Origin: Solanum dulcamara
Lineage: Eukaryota > Streptophyta > Magnoliopsida > Solanales > Solanaceae
Reading direction: 5' to 3'
DNA: 64,000 nt
Assembly (NCBI RefSeq): GCF_947179165.1
Contig: NC_077248.1
Location: forward strand, 47,580,232-47,644,231
Shown here: positions 24,082 through 36,300 of the stretch, piece by piece
Layout: each line of letters starts with the position of its first letter
Position numbering within the stretch: the first letter of the stretch is position 1
Translations under genes and position numbers: made by a program
The notes under the pieces: model-generated
Told to the model about the DNA's origin: nothing
The model's input: only the letters and a program-made list of their open reading frames with translations
Database searches by the model: none

Positions 24082-27000
24082 CAGGAAAATTTTGTTCAAG
24101 AGTCGGAAAAGGAAGAAGAAAGCTTGTTTATGGCTTCTCACGAAGAAAACACAAGCAACAAATCCTCATGATTCATAGACAGTGGATGTACGAGTCATAT
24201 GTCGCACAATGAGCTCTTGTTTCACACACTTGACAAGTCGTTCAAAGCTAAAGTTAGGATGGGAAATGGTGAAACAGTCGATGCACATGGAAAGGGTTCA
24301 GTTGCCTTTCAAACTATACAAGGTACAATGTTTATACATGATGTGTTGTATGTTCCTTGTTTAGCATGTAACTTGTTAAGTGTGGCTCAAATGATGTCGA
24401 AAGGTTGTTCCTTAATTTTTAAGGGCAAACATTGTTTGGTTTTTGACTCAAAAGATAATTTGATTGTTAAAGTACAAATGGTGGATAAATCTTTTCCTTT
24501 AGTTGGGAAGTTTGATAATGCAAATTTTGTAAGTATGGATGAGTCATGGTTGTGGCACAAAAGATATGGGTATTTTAACTATGCTACTTTAAAGTCTATG
24601 TATGAGAAAGGCTTGACTAAAGAGTTACCTGAGATCTCACTATCTAAAGAAGTTTGTGAGGCATGTCAGATGGGTAAGGTACACAGGAAATCATTTCCTA
24701 AAAGTGCTACCTGGAGGGCAACTGAAAAACTTGAATTAGTTCACACTGATGTGTGTGGACCTATGTAGACATCATATTTAGGACAAAATAAATATTTTGT
24801 TCTCTTTATTGATGACTTAACAAGAATGACTTGGGTGTATTTTTTGAGTAACAAATCCCAAGTATTTTCAATTTTTAAGAAATTTAAAGCTTTTGTTAAA
24901 AGACAAAGTGGTTGTAAGCTGAAGTCTTTGAGATCGTACAATGGTGGTGAATACACTTCAAATGAGTTCAATAAGTATTGTGAAGATATGGGGATTGATC
25001 ACAAGTTGACAGTAAGTTATTCACCCAGACAAAATGGAGTCTCGGAGAGGAAGAACAGGACTGTTGTTGAAATGGCTAGATGTTTGTTGCTTGAAAAGAA
25101 ACTACAGCAAAGGTTTTGGGCAGAAGCTATTTATACTTCAGTATATCTATTAAATAGGCTGCCAACTAAAGCTGTGGATAAAAAAACTCCTATTGAGGCT
25201 TGTAGTGGAACAAAACCATCTGCCAAGCACTTAAAAATCTTTGGTTCGATTTTCTATTCTCATGTTCCTTCAGTCAAAAGAAGCAAACTTGAACCAAAAG
25301 GTGAATTGGGGATCTTTATTGGTTATTCATCGCAAGCCAAAGGTTATAGAGTTTTCAGCTTGCAAACAAAAAGTATTTCCATCATAAGAGATGTTGTAGT
25401 AGATGAGCATGCTTATTGGAACTGGGATAAGGAGAAAATTGAGAAAGATAATGCAGATTTTCAGAACTTGCATCCGCTGCCTGAAATCCAATCATTTGGC
25501 TTTGAAAATTTGGAAAAAGATGAAGAATCAGATGGGGAATCCTCACTTGATTCGCCCATTTTGAAAACAAAGTCCCTTTCTGAGATATATAAAAGATGTA
25601 ATGTTGCAATCTCAGAACCAAATAGCTATCAAGAAGCATCAAGACATGAAGTTTGGATTGAAGCTATGAAGGATGAGATTGGTATGATAGAGAAGAATGA
25701 TACTTGGAAGCTGGTTGATAAACCCAAAGATAGAAATGTAATAGGGGTGAAATGGGTTTATCGAACCAAACTTAATCCAGATGGTTCAGTTTATAAATAC
25801 AAGGCAAGGCTTGTTGTGAAAGGTTATACGCAAGTTGCAGGTCTGGATTATGGAGAGACATTTGCACTAGTTGCACGACATAATACAATAAGACTTCTAT
25901 TTGTTTTAGCATCTCAATCAAATTGGAAGTTGTATCATTTGGATGTGAAATCAGCATTCTTAAATGGACAGCTGCAGGAGGAGATTTATATCGACCAACC
26001 AGAAGGATTTCAAGTTGCAGGAATGGAGGATAAAATCTACAAGCTACATAAGGCATTGTATGGATTAAAGCAAGCTCCTCGAGCTTGGTACAGTAAGATT
26101 GATTCTCATCTTATTTATTGTGGCTTCAAGAGAAGTGAAAATGAAGCCACTTTATATGTGAAGAAGGCTAAAGGAGGAGATGTGCTTTTGGTGTCACTCT
26201 ATGTTGATGATCTTCTGTTAACAGGAAGCAATGAAGCTATGATGAATCAATTCAAGCAAGAAATGGAGACCAAGTTTGAAATGTCAGATTTGGGTGAAAT
26301 GAATTACTTTCTGGGAATGGAGATTCATCAAGCTACAGATGGAATCTTCATTTCACAGATAAAATATGCATGGGATATTCTTAAAAGATTCAAGATGGAG
26401 AGATGCAAGCATGTATCGACCCCACTAGTTCACAATGAAAAGATTTCAAAATTTGAAGGAGGTGATAGGGTTGATCCTGCAGTTTATAGAAGTCTAATAG
26501 GTAGTTTGTTGTATTTGACAGCAACAAGACCTGATCTCATATTTGCAGCAAGTCTTTTGTCAAGATTTATGCATACTCCAAGTCAAGTTCATCTTGGTGT
26601 CGCTAAGCGAACGTTGAGGTATATCAAGGGAACTGTTGATTTTAGTATTTGATTTAAAAAGGAAGACCAAGGGAAATTGATGGGTTATTCAGATAGTGAT
26701 TGGGCAGGAAGCATTGATGATATGAAAAGAACTTCTGGATATGCTTTTACACTTGGTTCAGGCATGTTCTCATGGAATTCAAAGAAGCAAGAGGTGGTAG
26801 CTCAATCTTCTGCAGAAGCTGAATACATCGCCGTTGCTGGTGCAACTAATCAAGCTCTATGGTTAAGAAAGATTCTATGTGATTTGGAGAAAAATGACAT
26901 TGAAGCTATTGTCATTAAGGTTGACAACAAGTCAGCAATATCTATGGCAAAAAATCCAATGCAACATGGTCGTAGCAAGCATATAAATGTGAAGTTTCAC

Positions 27001-27162
27001 GCTATCAGGCAAGCAGAGAAGGATGGCGAAGTTAAACTTGTTCATTGCAGCTCAGATCAGCAGATTGCAGACATCATGACCAAGGCTCTTCCTAAGGGAA
27101 AATTTGAAGTTCTAAGGGCTAAGCTGGGAGTATCCAAGAAAAATCTCAAGGAGGAGTGTTAG
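24082..27162 (+). pseudogene. Copia pol remnant: protease, integrase, RT, RNase H
   Basis: The protease active site FIDSGCTSHM (24174-24203) is preceded by TGA at the position of a usual Trp. The integrase zinc finger has WHKRYGYF, where the second His is Tyr, and CEACQMG. In the integrase core, HTDVCGPM is followed by TAG, the second catalytic Asp is Tyr (LRSYNGGEYTS), and the Glu in SERKNRTVVEMAR is kept. RT (about 25650-26350) is well preserved: VKWVYRTKLNPDGSVYKYKA, HLDVKSAFLNGQLQEEIYID and catalytic SLYVDDLLLTGSN. RNase H (GYSDSDWAG, SSAEAEYIAV) follows a TGA at 26650. The last Cys codon and TAG fall inside the 3' LTR. Three of the four stops in gag-pol look like C-to-T or G-to-A changes of CAG or TGG codons, as expected for methylated silenced DNA. 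Confidence 0.93.
27145..27156 (+). other. Copia polypurine tract
   Basis: The purine-rich run TCAAGGAGGAG lies directly before the 3' LTR, the place where plus-strand DNA synthesis is primed in LTR retrotransposons. Confidence 0.8.
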
Positions 27163-27411
27163 AAAATGAGATTTTCTAGATAGTTTTTTAGTCTAATAGT
27201 GTCCTCTATTAATATTATGTTTGGTTTGTAAAGGAAAGGTAATCCTTGTTTTATGGAATTTGTTTTGTAAGTGCTTGACTAGGTACTCTACTTACTTTTT
27301 TTTTCAAAAGTCTTATATAGCTATGTGTCTAAGCCTCATGTAATATGCCATTTTGAATGAAAAGAAGTTCTGTAAAAACCTTGTTTCTCTTATAAGTTTA
27401 AGAGTCTAACA
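27157..27411 (+). repeat. Copia 3' LTR
   Basis: 255 bp, TGTTAGAAAATGAG ... GAGTCTAACA. It is the partner of the LTR at 22825 and includes the end of the pol reading frame. Confidence 0.93.
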
Positions 27412-27812
27412 AGACTCAGACCAAAGTTCCTAAAGACTCCTGTGGACACATCTGAACTCCTGCAGACAAAATTATTTACTTTGTTTGTTAATCTATCAAC
27501 ATTCAAACCGCTGGTAAAAAGACCTAAAGCTAGTTCGATTAAGATGCGTACTATTTACCACATATAAATTTAATTGTACCATTTTCCTAGTAAACAATTT
27601 GGGGACTGGGAGGAGGAAATCCAGTTCATTACAAAGTGGACTAAAAAGAAGAGTGGATGGGGAACCATTGTGTGACATGTATTTTCTATGGTGGTTGCTC
27701 TTATATAGAGGGAACTGAATATGATCAGTTTCCAAACAGGCAGGTTCAATGCAGACATTCTATGCAAGGAAATTGTCATTCATATTCATTCTTGAAGCCG
27801 CCACCTGATCAA
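27412..27812. other. Right flank of the copia element, no gene
   Basis: None of the three minus-strand frames next to the element gives the RT residues that should precede the YVDD box of the older copia at 22765-22823. This side therefore does not look like the other half of that remnant. Nothing else is recognised. Confidence 0.5.
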
Positions 27813-27954
27813 GGGCGGAGCTACGTGGAGTTTAGGGGTTTCACCCTAACCCCCTGAACGAAAAATTACACTGAATATATAAGGTCAATTTCTAGTTTTA
27901 TAAGAACATATATTAAACTGAACCCCCTTACAATTAAAGAGAGGAATGACTCAA

Positions 27955-27999
27955 TGGCTAAGGGGTTCATTGATGACTAAAATGGTCTAAGTTCGATCC
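27955..27999 (+). promoter_or_regulatory. tRNA-like Pol III A and B boxes
   Basis: TGGCTAAGGGG (27955-27965) fits the A-box consensus TRGYNNARNNG, and GTTCGATCC (27991-27999) fits the B-box consensus GWTCRANNC, in the right order with 25 bp between. The sequence around them does not fold as a full tRNA that I can see, so a SINE-derived or tRNA-derived promoter relic is more likely than a tRNA gene. Chance remains possible. Confidence 0.4.
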
Positions 28000-28099
28000 C
28001 CATTGCATGTAGTATATTTGCATCTTTCTTTTGCTTTGGGAAAGGCTGAGATGGGCTCAAGTTTTGATTATTTTTGTTTTTCATTATTTTTCTCTCTAT

Positions 28100-28477
28100 G
28101 AGCCCGTTTGGATTGACTTAAAAAAGTTTTTTATGTATGAAGTCTTTTTAGAACTTTGAAGTGCTGAAAGTTATTTTTATAAATAAGCAGTTGAGTGTTT
28201 GGATAAAAGTGCTTATAATGTGAATTTTAGGGTTAAAAGAATAAAAAAAGATAGTTTGAGAATTTAGTTAAAATATAAGGGATATAAAAGTAATTTCCAT
28301 AGTCAAAGAAAATGACTTTAAGCACTTTGAAAAAAAAAGTTAGGAATCCTAACTTTTCATTTTTGACTGACTTTAAGAACTTTATGACTTAAAGTCAGCA
28401 TTAGACAAACACGTCCAAAAGTTAAAAAGGGGCTTTAAGTTGGTTTTGACCAACTTAAAGCCAATCCAAACGGGCTC
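28100..28477. mobile_element. 378 bp MITE with perfect 16 bp terminal inverted repeats
   Basis: The ends are GAGCCCGTTTGGATTG and CAATCCAAACGGGCTC, exact inverted copies, flanked by TAT on both sides (28097-28099 and 28478-28480), a possible 3 bp target duplication. The interior is non-coding, with AAGT- and CTTT-rich phrases and a central palindrome AAAGTTAGGAATCCTAACTTT. It is a non-autonomous DNA element; the superfamily is unresolved because the 3 bp duplication and the TIR do not settle it. Confidence 0.85.
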
Positions 28478-29136
28478 TATCTCTTTTTCTCAATTTGTCT
28501 TTGTTTAAATTTATTAGACACATTTTGATAACTTTTGTGTTTTATTCTTCTTATTCATATTGCTCATTTTTCTTCTACATAACTCTCTTTCCTTGTACTA
28601 ACTCATAGAAACTCTTTTAAAAATCGAATGAAGAAATTTAAAAGTCTTGAATATTCTTTTAACAAAATCTATTTAATTGATTTTTTTCTTATATTCCAAT
28701 TCGATTCTAAAAATATGAAAACTAAATTAAACTTATTTGATTTATTCATCATTTGTCTTTTTTACAAATGATTAACCTAGTAAATTGAATTAGATGAACT
28801 AAAAAAATCGACGATGTCATTTATTTATCTCCTGAATATACATTATAATATTAGTAACTCAATTCTTACCCCTTATTAAAGAATCTTAGTGATTTTTAAA
28901 GTTGGACTCTAATTCAGAATTTTAAAAAAGTTCAAAATGAAGTAGAACAAATAAACTTGATGGAGCAGGGTAAAAGTAGGAAGAACCTAATCGCAACATG
29001 ATAAGACAAGTTACATTTAGCAGGTTAAGATTGATATTTTCCTCCCGTCTTGCTCCATTTTTCATCTTATAATTTTCACGTGTTTACTTCTTTATACTTC
29101 GAACTCCCTTCACAGAAATTCTGGCTCCGGCACTGA

Positions 29137-30365
29137 CCTCAATAAATAACAACCACTACTGTCCCAACTTGATTCCAGACCTTGAATTTGAACTCTTTTC
29201 TGTTGTTGCTGCTTGTTACTGGAATCGACTAATTTATAGACAGGTACTTATTTTTCTGTCATTCTGAGTTGTTAAATTCTGTTTTCTTTATTGTTGATCT
29301 TTGCTCGGCTCCTTGTAAGTATGAGTCTGTTTTGGTCTTTTTGAGAAACAAGTGACCTGCCCTCTTTGGCTATATAACTGTCACTTTTGTTAATAAAATC
29401 GTATCTTTCCCAAAAAAGTAAAATAATTAGTTGATTATGTATAGTTACAAACTAAAATGGTGATGATCAAGTCATTCCAATAGGCTTATAATTGACCAAC
29501 ATATTTCAACTTGAACTTTTGTTTCAAATTGCAATTACTCAATTACCTATACCGTTTTAAGAAGTCTATGTTGATTGACATGGGACACACGTACAACACA
29601 CGTATCCAAATACTAGCTAAAGAAAGAGTGTGTGAACTATCAAATGGTGAATATTGATCCTATTTTAGTTAAATGGATAAGAATTTCGTGTCTCTATCCA
29701 GTACAGGTATTTGTTTTTTCATGAAACCAGAACATCATATTTACTGGACAATAATTGCTACAGTTGTGATATTAATGACCTGCAATGATAGTTGCGATTG
29801 ACTTTGAATGACCTCATCGATGAGCATGGAGTTCAAACCTAGATAGGTAGTTTTGATTGGAGTTACAGATGTGCTCATAATAGAGGTCAAAATGAGATAA
29901 AAGTAGGTAGATTAGTGAATATGTTTCACATCAAGAACTACTAATAAATGTAAAATTGAACTGGTTAACCAATAAACAAATGTTGGTTAGAGAAGGAAAT
30001 TTGAGTACCTTGACTCTTAAGGAACTGACTTTTGAAACTTGGTGCTCTTGCAGAAACTCTACATGCATCAAGCTGAAGCTAATAGCTTCACTGTTAAACA
30101 CCTAGATTGCCTATCAATAAGAAATAGACCTAGAGTCTAGAAAGCTTAAACTACAAATCAAGAAAGTATTGTTTTTACTAAAGTAATTTAGGTAGTCAAA
30201 ACTGAGTTAAACAACGAAAATACTAGCCTTCACATTTGAATTAGCTCCAATCTAACTGTTATAATTCACCTAAAAGGCTAAAACTGAACGTGTATCAGTT
30301 TTCCAGTTTCTGACTACAAAAGAAATAACCCAAACAACAATATAACTAGGAACATCTGAAGCATT
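29137..30365. other. Intergenic; includes the 3' flank of the NET1 gene
   Basis: The stretch 29290-29425 (GGCTATATAACTGTCACTTT then TTAATAAAATCGTATC and an A-rich end) resembles the tail of a plant LINE, with low certainty. The rest up to 30365 lies downstream of the NET1 stop codon and probably includes its 3' UTR; no clear poly(A) signal stands out. No other gene is seen. Confidence 0.4.
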
Positions 30366-33300
30366 TTAGATGTGGTATCTCTCATTAATGCTGTTGCTGC
30401 TATTGTAAAGTGTAAAGCATCCACAAAGATGGGTCTTTTTTTCCTTTTCACTATTTCTCTTCCCAATATGAATGAACTTCTTCAATGAAATACTTGTGTT
30501 GCTCCTGGAAAATATGCTTCTAGCTATGCTTTTCTTTTCATCCCCCAGTTTCAGTAACATGCACTCAAGTTTTTGAACCTCCAATTGCAGCCGTACAATC
30601 TTCTCGGACCCCTTTCTTGCCTGTTCTGAAACTCTCTGTCCCCTGATATTCAACACCTCTTTTGAATCTGTTGAAGTACTTCCTGCAACAAGTGTGCTTT
30701 CTTCTGTATTCTTCATTAAATGGCCATTCAAATTCACCAGCTGCACAATCGTTAATTCAACTTCTTGCAACTGTTCTTTTGCTGCTACAAAATCAACATT
30801 TTTGTCTTTTCTAGCCTTTCTTTTCTTATCCAATTTCCTTCTCATGCTGTCGACAGTCATCTGAAGACTAATCAACTTCTCTGCATCAGAGGATAGCCGG
30901 TTCAGAATATGCTTATTTGTTTCAATACTTGCATCAAAGGAGTATATTGATAACTCTAACTTATCAACACTCAACTCCTTTTCCACCTCTGATTCTGTTG
31001 GCGGCTGATATCTCCTCCACTTCAAATATCCTATAGTCCCCTCTGCTGGATGATTTGCCCGTTCCTTCAAGTCCTTCACACTTTTATTGGGGCTATCCGC
31101 TGTGGTTTCCCATAGCTCAAGCATCCGATCTTCTTCTACATCAGCACCAGAAGAACCTCTTCTTCTAATTCTTTGTAGTGAGCCATCAGAAACATGATCA
31201 AGTGGTATATCTTTCATCAGTATCTTGTTTTTGACGTCAAAGGATTTGGGCTTCGTCTTTCGCCTGTTTTGACCCTCATCATACTCATTCCTAGGATTCC
31301 TCCTTTCTACATGCTCATATCTTTCTAGATCAAAGCTATGCAGAGATTTTAATGCCTCAACTTCACTTTCAGCGCTATCTCGCCCAATCTTGTTGTATGA
31401 AGATACCTGTAAAATAGGCTTGTTCATCTCTTTCACTACTTTGGCAACTGCTTTAATCCTGTCTTTGAGCTCCTGCAGATCTAGAATGTCTTTTGTTATG
31501 ACAGGTTGATTTTCTTTCAGCTTTTCAAATCTACTTTCATCTGGGCCCGGCAGATCCTGAATGTCAACACACTGCAAACATATGCAAGAAGAAGAAATTT
31601 CAACACAAATTTGCAGATGATCGCGAGTTCTCCACTTTTTATGTCTAGGTAAAAAAAACAGCTGGGAATGATCTTCATACTCTTTTGCTTTATTTTTAAA
31701 CTAAAGTCCATGCAATATACTTACAAGTGAATTAGGCAATATCAAACCAGTGTAAATTAACACTTTTGAACTAGATATCCTTTCACAATCTAGATTCAGG
31801 TCATGAGACCAAGTCAAGAAACAAGTCAGTCTAGTCCTAAGAAATGTGAGACACTGGAAATTGTTATGAGAGAATGAATCCTCAAGAAGAATGATTTCAA
31901 AGAAAATCCTGACTAACAATAGTATTTAAAGTAATAGAAAACATATGCAAAGTTAGTTCCAATCAAAATACTGATTGATGTGTTAAAGCTAAGGTCATGT
32001 AAAAATGCATAAGCCTTGAGTTACATTCAGGCCCAATTTGCAGTAAGCAGGAGAATAAAGAAACATGAATGTCACTTATTATAAGAAAGTACATTACCTT
32101 TGATTCCTGAGAGCTTGCTAGCTTAAGCCTAGTCTGGAGGAGCGCATTATGCTCAAGCGATACCACATCATACCTTAAAGAGGCTATTACAGGATCATAT
32201 GCAAGTAACTGTGACTTCTGTTCTCCAATTTCACTCTCCATTAAATTGATTAATATTTTCAGCTGTTCAATCTCCAAATTTTTGGAAGCATTTTCATTCT
32301 CCCGTCTCCCATAAACGTCAGTAAACTCATCCATCTTGTTTTTTATTAATGCTTCTCGTGTGGAGGAAATCTGCAAATTGAAATAAAATGTTTCCACCTC
32401 TGCCTCCCATAGTCCAAACTCATAGTCTTTCTCTTGGAGCTCCGAACATAGGCAGTCTTCTCTGATTCGTTGCTCTTCAATTTTTTTATGCAATTTTCCT
32501 AATTCACCCACCAAATTCGTGTTCGTTTCTCGAAGACATTCAATTTCCTTGTTCTGAGTGGTGTTGTCTCTCAATATTTCAAATATCTTCTTTTCTAGAT
32601 CTTCATTCATCTTCAAGGATTCTTGATAGTCAGTCTTTAGTACATCTAGAGCCCTATGCAATTCTGATTTCAATTTTTCAGATACTTTAAAGTTCTGTTC
32701 TCCTTCCAAAAACCGAATTTCCTGCTTACCCTGAAGTTCTTTTCCAGATGACATTTCCAACATGAGATGATCATTAGATTCCCTGACCTCATGGAGTTCT
32801 TTTTCTAACCTTTCAACTGATTTCTTCAGGAGTAGGTTTTCAGTTTCCTGCATTTCCAGCTTCCCATTCAATACATCCATCTCCTTCTCAAAGTCAAGCG
32901 TAACACCATGAAGTTTGCTCATATCTTCAAAAATAGACTTTAGCTCAGCAGTCCTTTCACTACCATAACTGTTCAAAATGTTAGAGAAATTACCCAGTGT
33001 CAGTGTCTCAAGTAGAAAAACATCATTTTCCTGCTCCACTATCCATTTCTCCTCCTTGATCTCTGAGATTTTTGTCAACAATGTCTCGTTCTGATGAACT
33101 ACATGCGAGTATTTCTTTTGTAATTCAAAGTAAGCTGCCTGCAACTCACAATGCTTGACACAGAGAGTCCGAACCTCCACCTCGAGTATGGCATTTAGTT
33201 GAGTACTGCTGCTCATTTCTGACTGTAATTTTTTGTTCATCTCTAGTAGGCAATGGTTGTCTTTCTGTACTGTAACCAGCTTCTCTGCCACGCTATTAAG

Positions 33301-36300
33301 CTCCTCCTCTATAGATTTCTTCATTGACTCCAATTCCAGGCCATCTGATTTCAGCTGAGCATGTCGAGTTAGAAGAGCTGAGTGTTCAATCAACAACTGT
33401 TGCTTATCATACTCGTACAGTCTGAGTGGACATTTCATATCCTCAACACTACCCAAAATATAATGCAGGAAAGTTTGTTCGTTTACCACCTTATCTTCAG
33501 ACACAAAGTCAGAATCATTTTCAAGGGCCTTGAAAACTTGATATGTCCCCATTCTCAACCTTTGAATCTCATCTACCAAAAGGTCTGCTTCAACCTGCTG
33601 TTTGAGATTCTGCTTCTCTAACTCCGTAATCAGTTCATCAGACAATTTTGATGTCTCAATATTTTTCTGACACTCAACCAACAGAGAAAAATTCTTTTCT
33701 TCCATATCTTGTATAAATTTCTGCAGGATGAAAATTTCAAACTGGAATTTTAAAGCTTTGTCGAGTTCTTCTTCAAATTCTTTCTTCCTCCACTTACTCT
33801 CTTCCTGTAGGTGATTGGTATGGTTTTCCATATAAATTAATCTGGTTTCACTCTGATACACAAAGTTCATCCTTTCTTGTTTCTCCATTTCAACAAAAAC
33901 TCTAAGTTCTTCAAGTTGAAGCTGTTCTGCTTGTTTATCCTTCTCTAGGCAAGCATACTTCTCTTCCGATACTATAACTCTTGTCTTCAGCAATTGACAT
34001 ATCTCTTCTAAACCTATCGCCTTTTCTGTTAGACCTTCAAGTTCAACTTTTGCAACCACAAGAGAGTTCTCGAGCATTGCATTTTTCTCCAGGAGTTTCT
34101 GCATTTTCTCAGTTATAATTTGCAACTGAGAGAGCAAAGCGGCTTTCTCAGCAGCAAGAATAGTTTTTTCTCCATTGAGAATTCGACAAGACTCTTGCAA
34201 CGCTCTCGCCTTTTCCTGCGATCTCTGCAACTCACCATTTACATCTGAGAGGTAACTCTCCCGAACAGCCTTCTTCTTCAAAAGTTCATCAATGTCCTCC
34301 AACTTCTTGTGGAGGACTTCTTTCTCGCATTTGGTGTTCTCACAGATTATCCGGAGTTTGGAGTTCTCTTCCTGCATGATCTTTATTGAAGAGTCGATAC
34401 ATTCAGGATTTATGCCTGCAGCCTTCACTTGCTCTACAGCCTGGTAGTTCCTGTTCAGGTCCTTGATTTCCTCTTTCAAACATACAATCTCTTGTTGAAG
34501 GTTGTTACTTAGTCCAACTTGTTGTGCAACCTCCTCTTCAAGTCTCTCCTGCATCTTCCTCAAGCTAAGGATTTCATTCTCCAGATTCTCGATCGAATTG
34601 CTTGAGGAAAATTTCAGTTCATTCAGGCTATGGTTTTCATCCTTCACTCTCTTAAGTTCACCTTCCAAACTATTTTTGCATGTTTCCACTTCCTTCAACA
34701 GCTCAAGACTATTTCTGAGCTCCATGGCCAGAGCTCTTTGTTCTTCTTGAGATTGACAGTGCAAATAATGCAGAGCCTGAAGAGTTTCTTCAACTTGTGC
34801 ATGGTTTAAGTGTTCATTTTGCAAATCAATTTGAAGTTTTTCTAACTCCTTCTTCTTCTCAGAGAGTTCTTGATCTTTCATCGCAATCTTCTTTGCCAAA
34901 TTGTCTACCTCTAGGTAAAATGAATGATTTGATATCTCCAGCACAACACACTTGTCTTCAGTATCTTTAAGCTTTGCAGCTCCTATTAAAATCTCACCAT
35001 TAAGGCGCTTTATATCCTCTTGGGAACAAGCTAGTTCATTCTCAAGGTTTGATATTCTGTCCAGACAGTGTTTATAGTCACCAGTAGCAGCTTCTTTCCC
35101 GTCTCTTAGTTCCACCAGAACAATTTTCAGTTTATTGATCTCAGCTTCAGCTCTATCAGCTATCTCCGTAAGCGTTCTGGATTCTTCCTGAGCCACCAAG
35201 AGTTTTTCTTCAAGGTCAGACATGTTCACCATGCTTATCTTATACTCATGAAGGACATCCTTTTCATACTCAAACTTAGAGATCTTATTCCTAAGATTCT
35301 GAGCTTCGGTTTCTGCCTTAATTGCTCTCTTATTTAGTTCTTTTATGTCTTCAAGTGCTTGAGAAGCCGTAACATCTTTAGATATCCTTTCCAGACACTT
35401 CTTGTGTTTGCTCGGATCAGCATCTCGTTCAGCCTCTAATTTGATCAGCCATTCCTTCATCTTCTGAATTTCATTTTCAGCTCTGCTAGCTTGTTCACTG
35501 AACTTCACGGAGTCCTTCTGTACACTATTGAACTCTCTCGCTGCAGCATATAACTGATACATGCATTGCTGATACGGAATGAAGGTAGCTTCTTTTTCTG
35601 CTTGCATAATAGCAAGGATTTCCTTCAGGTTTTGAACTTCAGCTTCAGCTTGATCGGCATGCTCCAACTCAGCGAGGATCTTGGAATTGAGATTCCCATT
35701 CTCATTTGACAATTTAGTTACTTGATTATGCAAACATTTTTCCTTTTCTTCTGTGTTTCTGTTCAATCCTTTACTCAATTTTCCTTCGAGGAACTTTTTG
35801 TTCTTTAGCATTTCTTCTCCTGCCCCAAGCATCTCAAGTAACTGTTTCAAACCCCACTCACTTGTTTCCTTATTAGAATCACCAATATGAGATCCAATCA
35901 TCTTTGCAGCATGTATACTAGATGGTATTAAACCCATCGTGGACTGATGAAATTCATGTGTATCAGACGGTGCACGAAGGCACAACACTTCTGGAGTATG
36001 TGGTTCAGTAACTTGTGTGGAAGATCTCTTGGGTGAATCTTCAGCCAGTAGAAAAGGTAGCTGGTCGGGAAATGCCTCTGACATGGATTTTTGGGCCTGC
36101 CGGAGCTCCCCAATTACATGATCATATCGTTCCGCTAGTGCCCGATATGCCCTGTAGAACTTCTCAACTAGCTTCATTAGCTCAGGCCTTCTCTTGTAAT
36201 ACATTTCAGCCCTTCTTGCAAATGAATCTGCATCTTCTTCAATGATCTTGAGCATTGCCTTTACCTTAGCATCCATTTCTGTTGAAATAAGATAAAAGAC

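Larger units (their letters stand above)
22825..27411 (+). mobile_element. Complete-structure Ty1/copia LTR retrotransposon, inactivated
   Basis: A 4.6 kb element with paired LTRs (22825-23081 and 27157-27411), a PBS, a single gag-pol region in copia order (gag, protease, integrase, RT, RNase H) and a PPT. The LTRs differ by about ten substitutions and two short indels by eye, about 4 percent, so it is moderately young compared with its surroundings. The flanking 5-mers are ACACT and AGACT, an imperfect match. It carries one frameshift, four premature stops and several changed catalytic or zinc-ligand residues, so it cannot encode its own enzymes. The clade within copia (possibly Tork-like) is a guess. 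Confidence 0.93.
27813..29136. repeat. About 1.3 kb interspersed repeat with GGCGGAGC / GCTCCGGC ends
   Basis: It starts GGGCGGAGCTACGTGGAGTT and ends AATTCTGGCTCCGGCACTG. The termini form a weak inverted pair (GGCGGAGCT against GCCGGAGCC). From memory this is the start and end phrasing of a very common Solanaceae interspersed repeat; I cannot name the family. Inside lie a tRNA-like Pol III promoter (27955-27999) and a nested MITE (28100-28477). No convincing target duplication was found: the flanks read CTGATCAA and CTGACCTCAA. Confidence 0.5.

Noticed and set aside
27955..28010. Possible tRNA gene
   Set aside because: A and B boxes are present, but I could not form acceptor and anticodon stems. 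The boxes lie inside an interspersed repeat.
34502..34750. Plus-strand open frames inside the NET1 exon (also 33382-33621 and 36015-36245)
   Set aside because: They are antisense shadows of the coiled-coil exon: Ser/Leu/Phe-rich readings of Glu/Lys/Leu codons on the other strand, with no domain.
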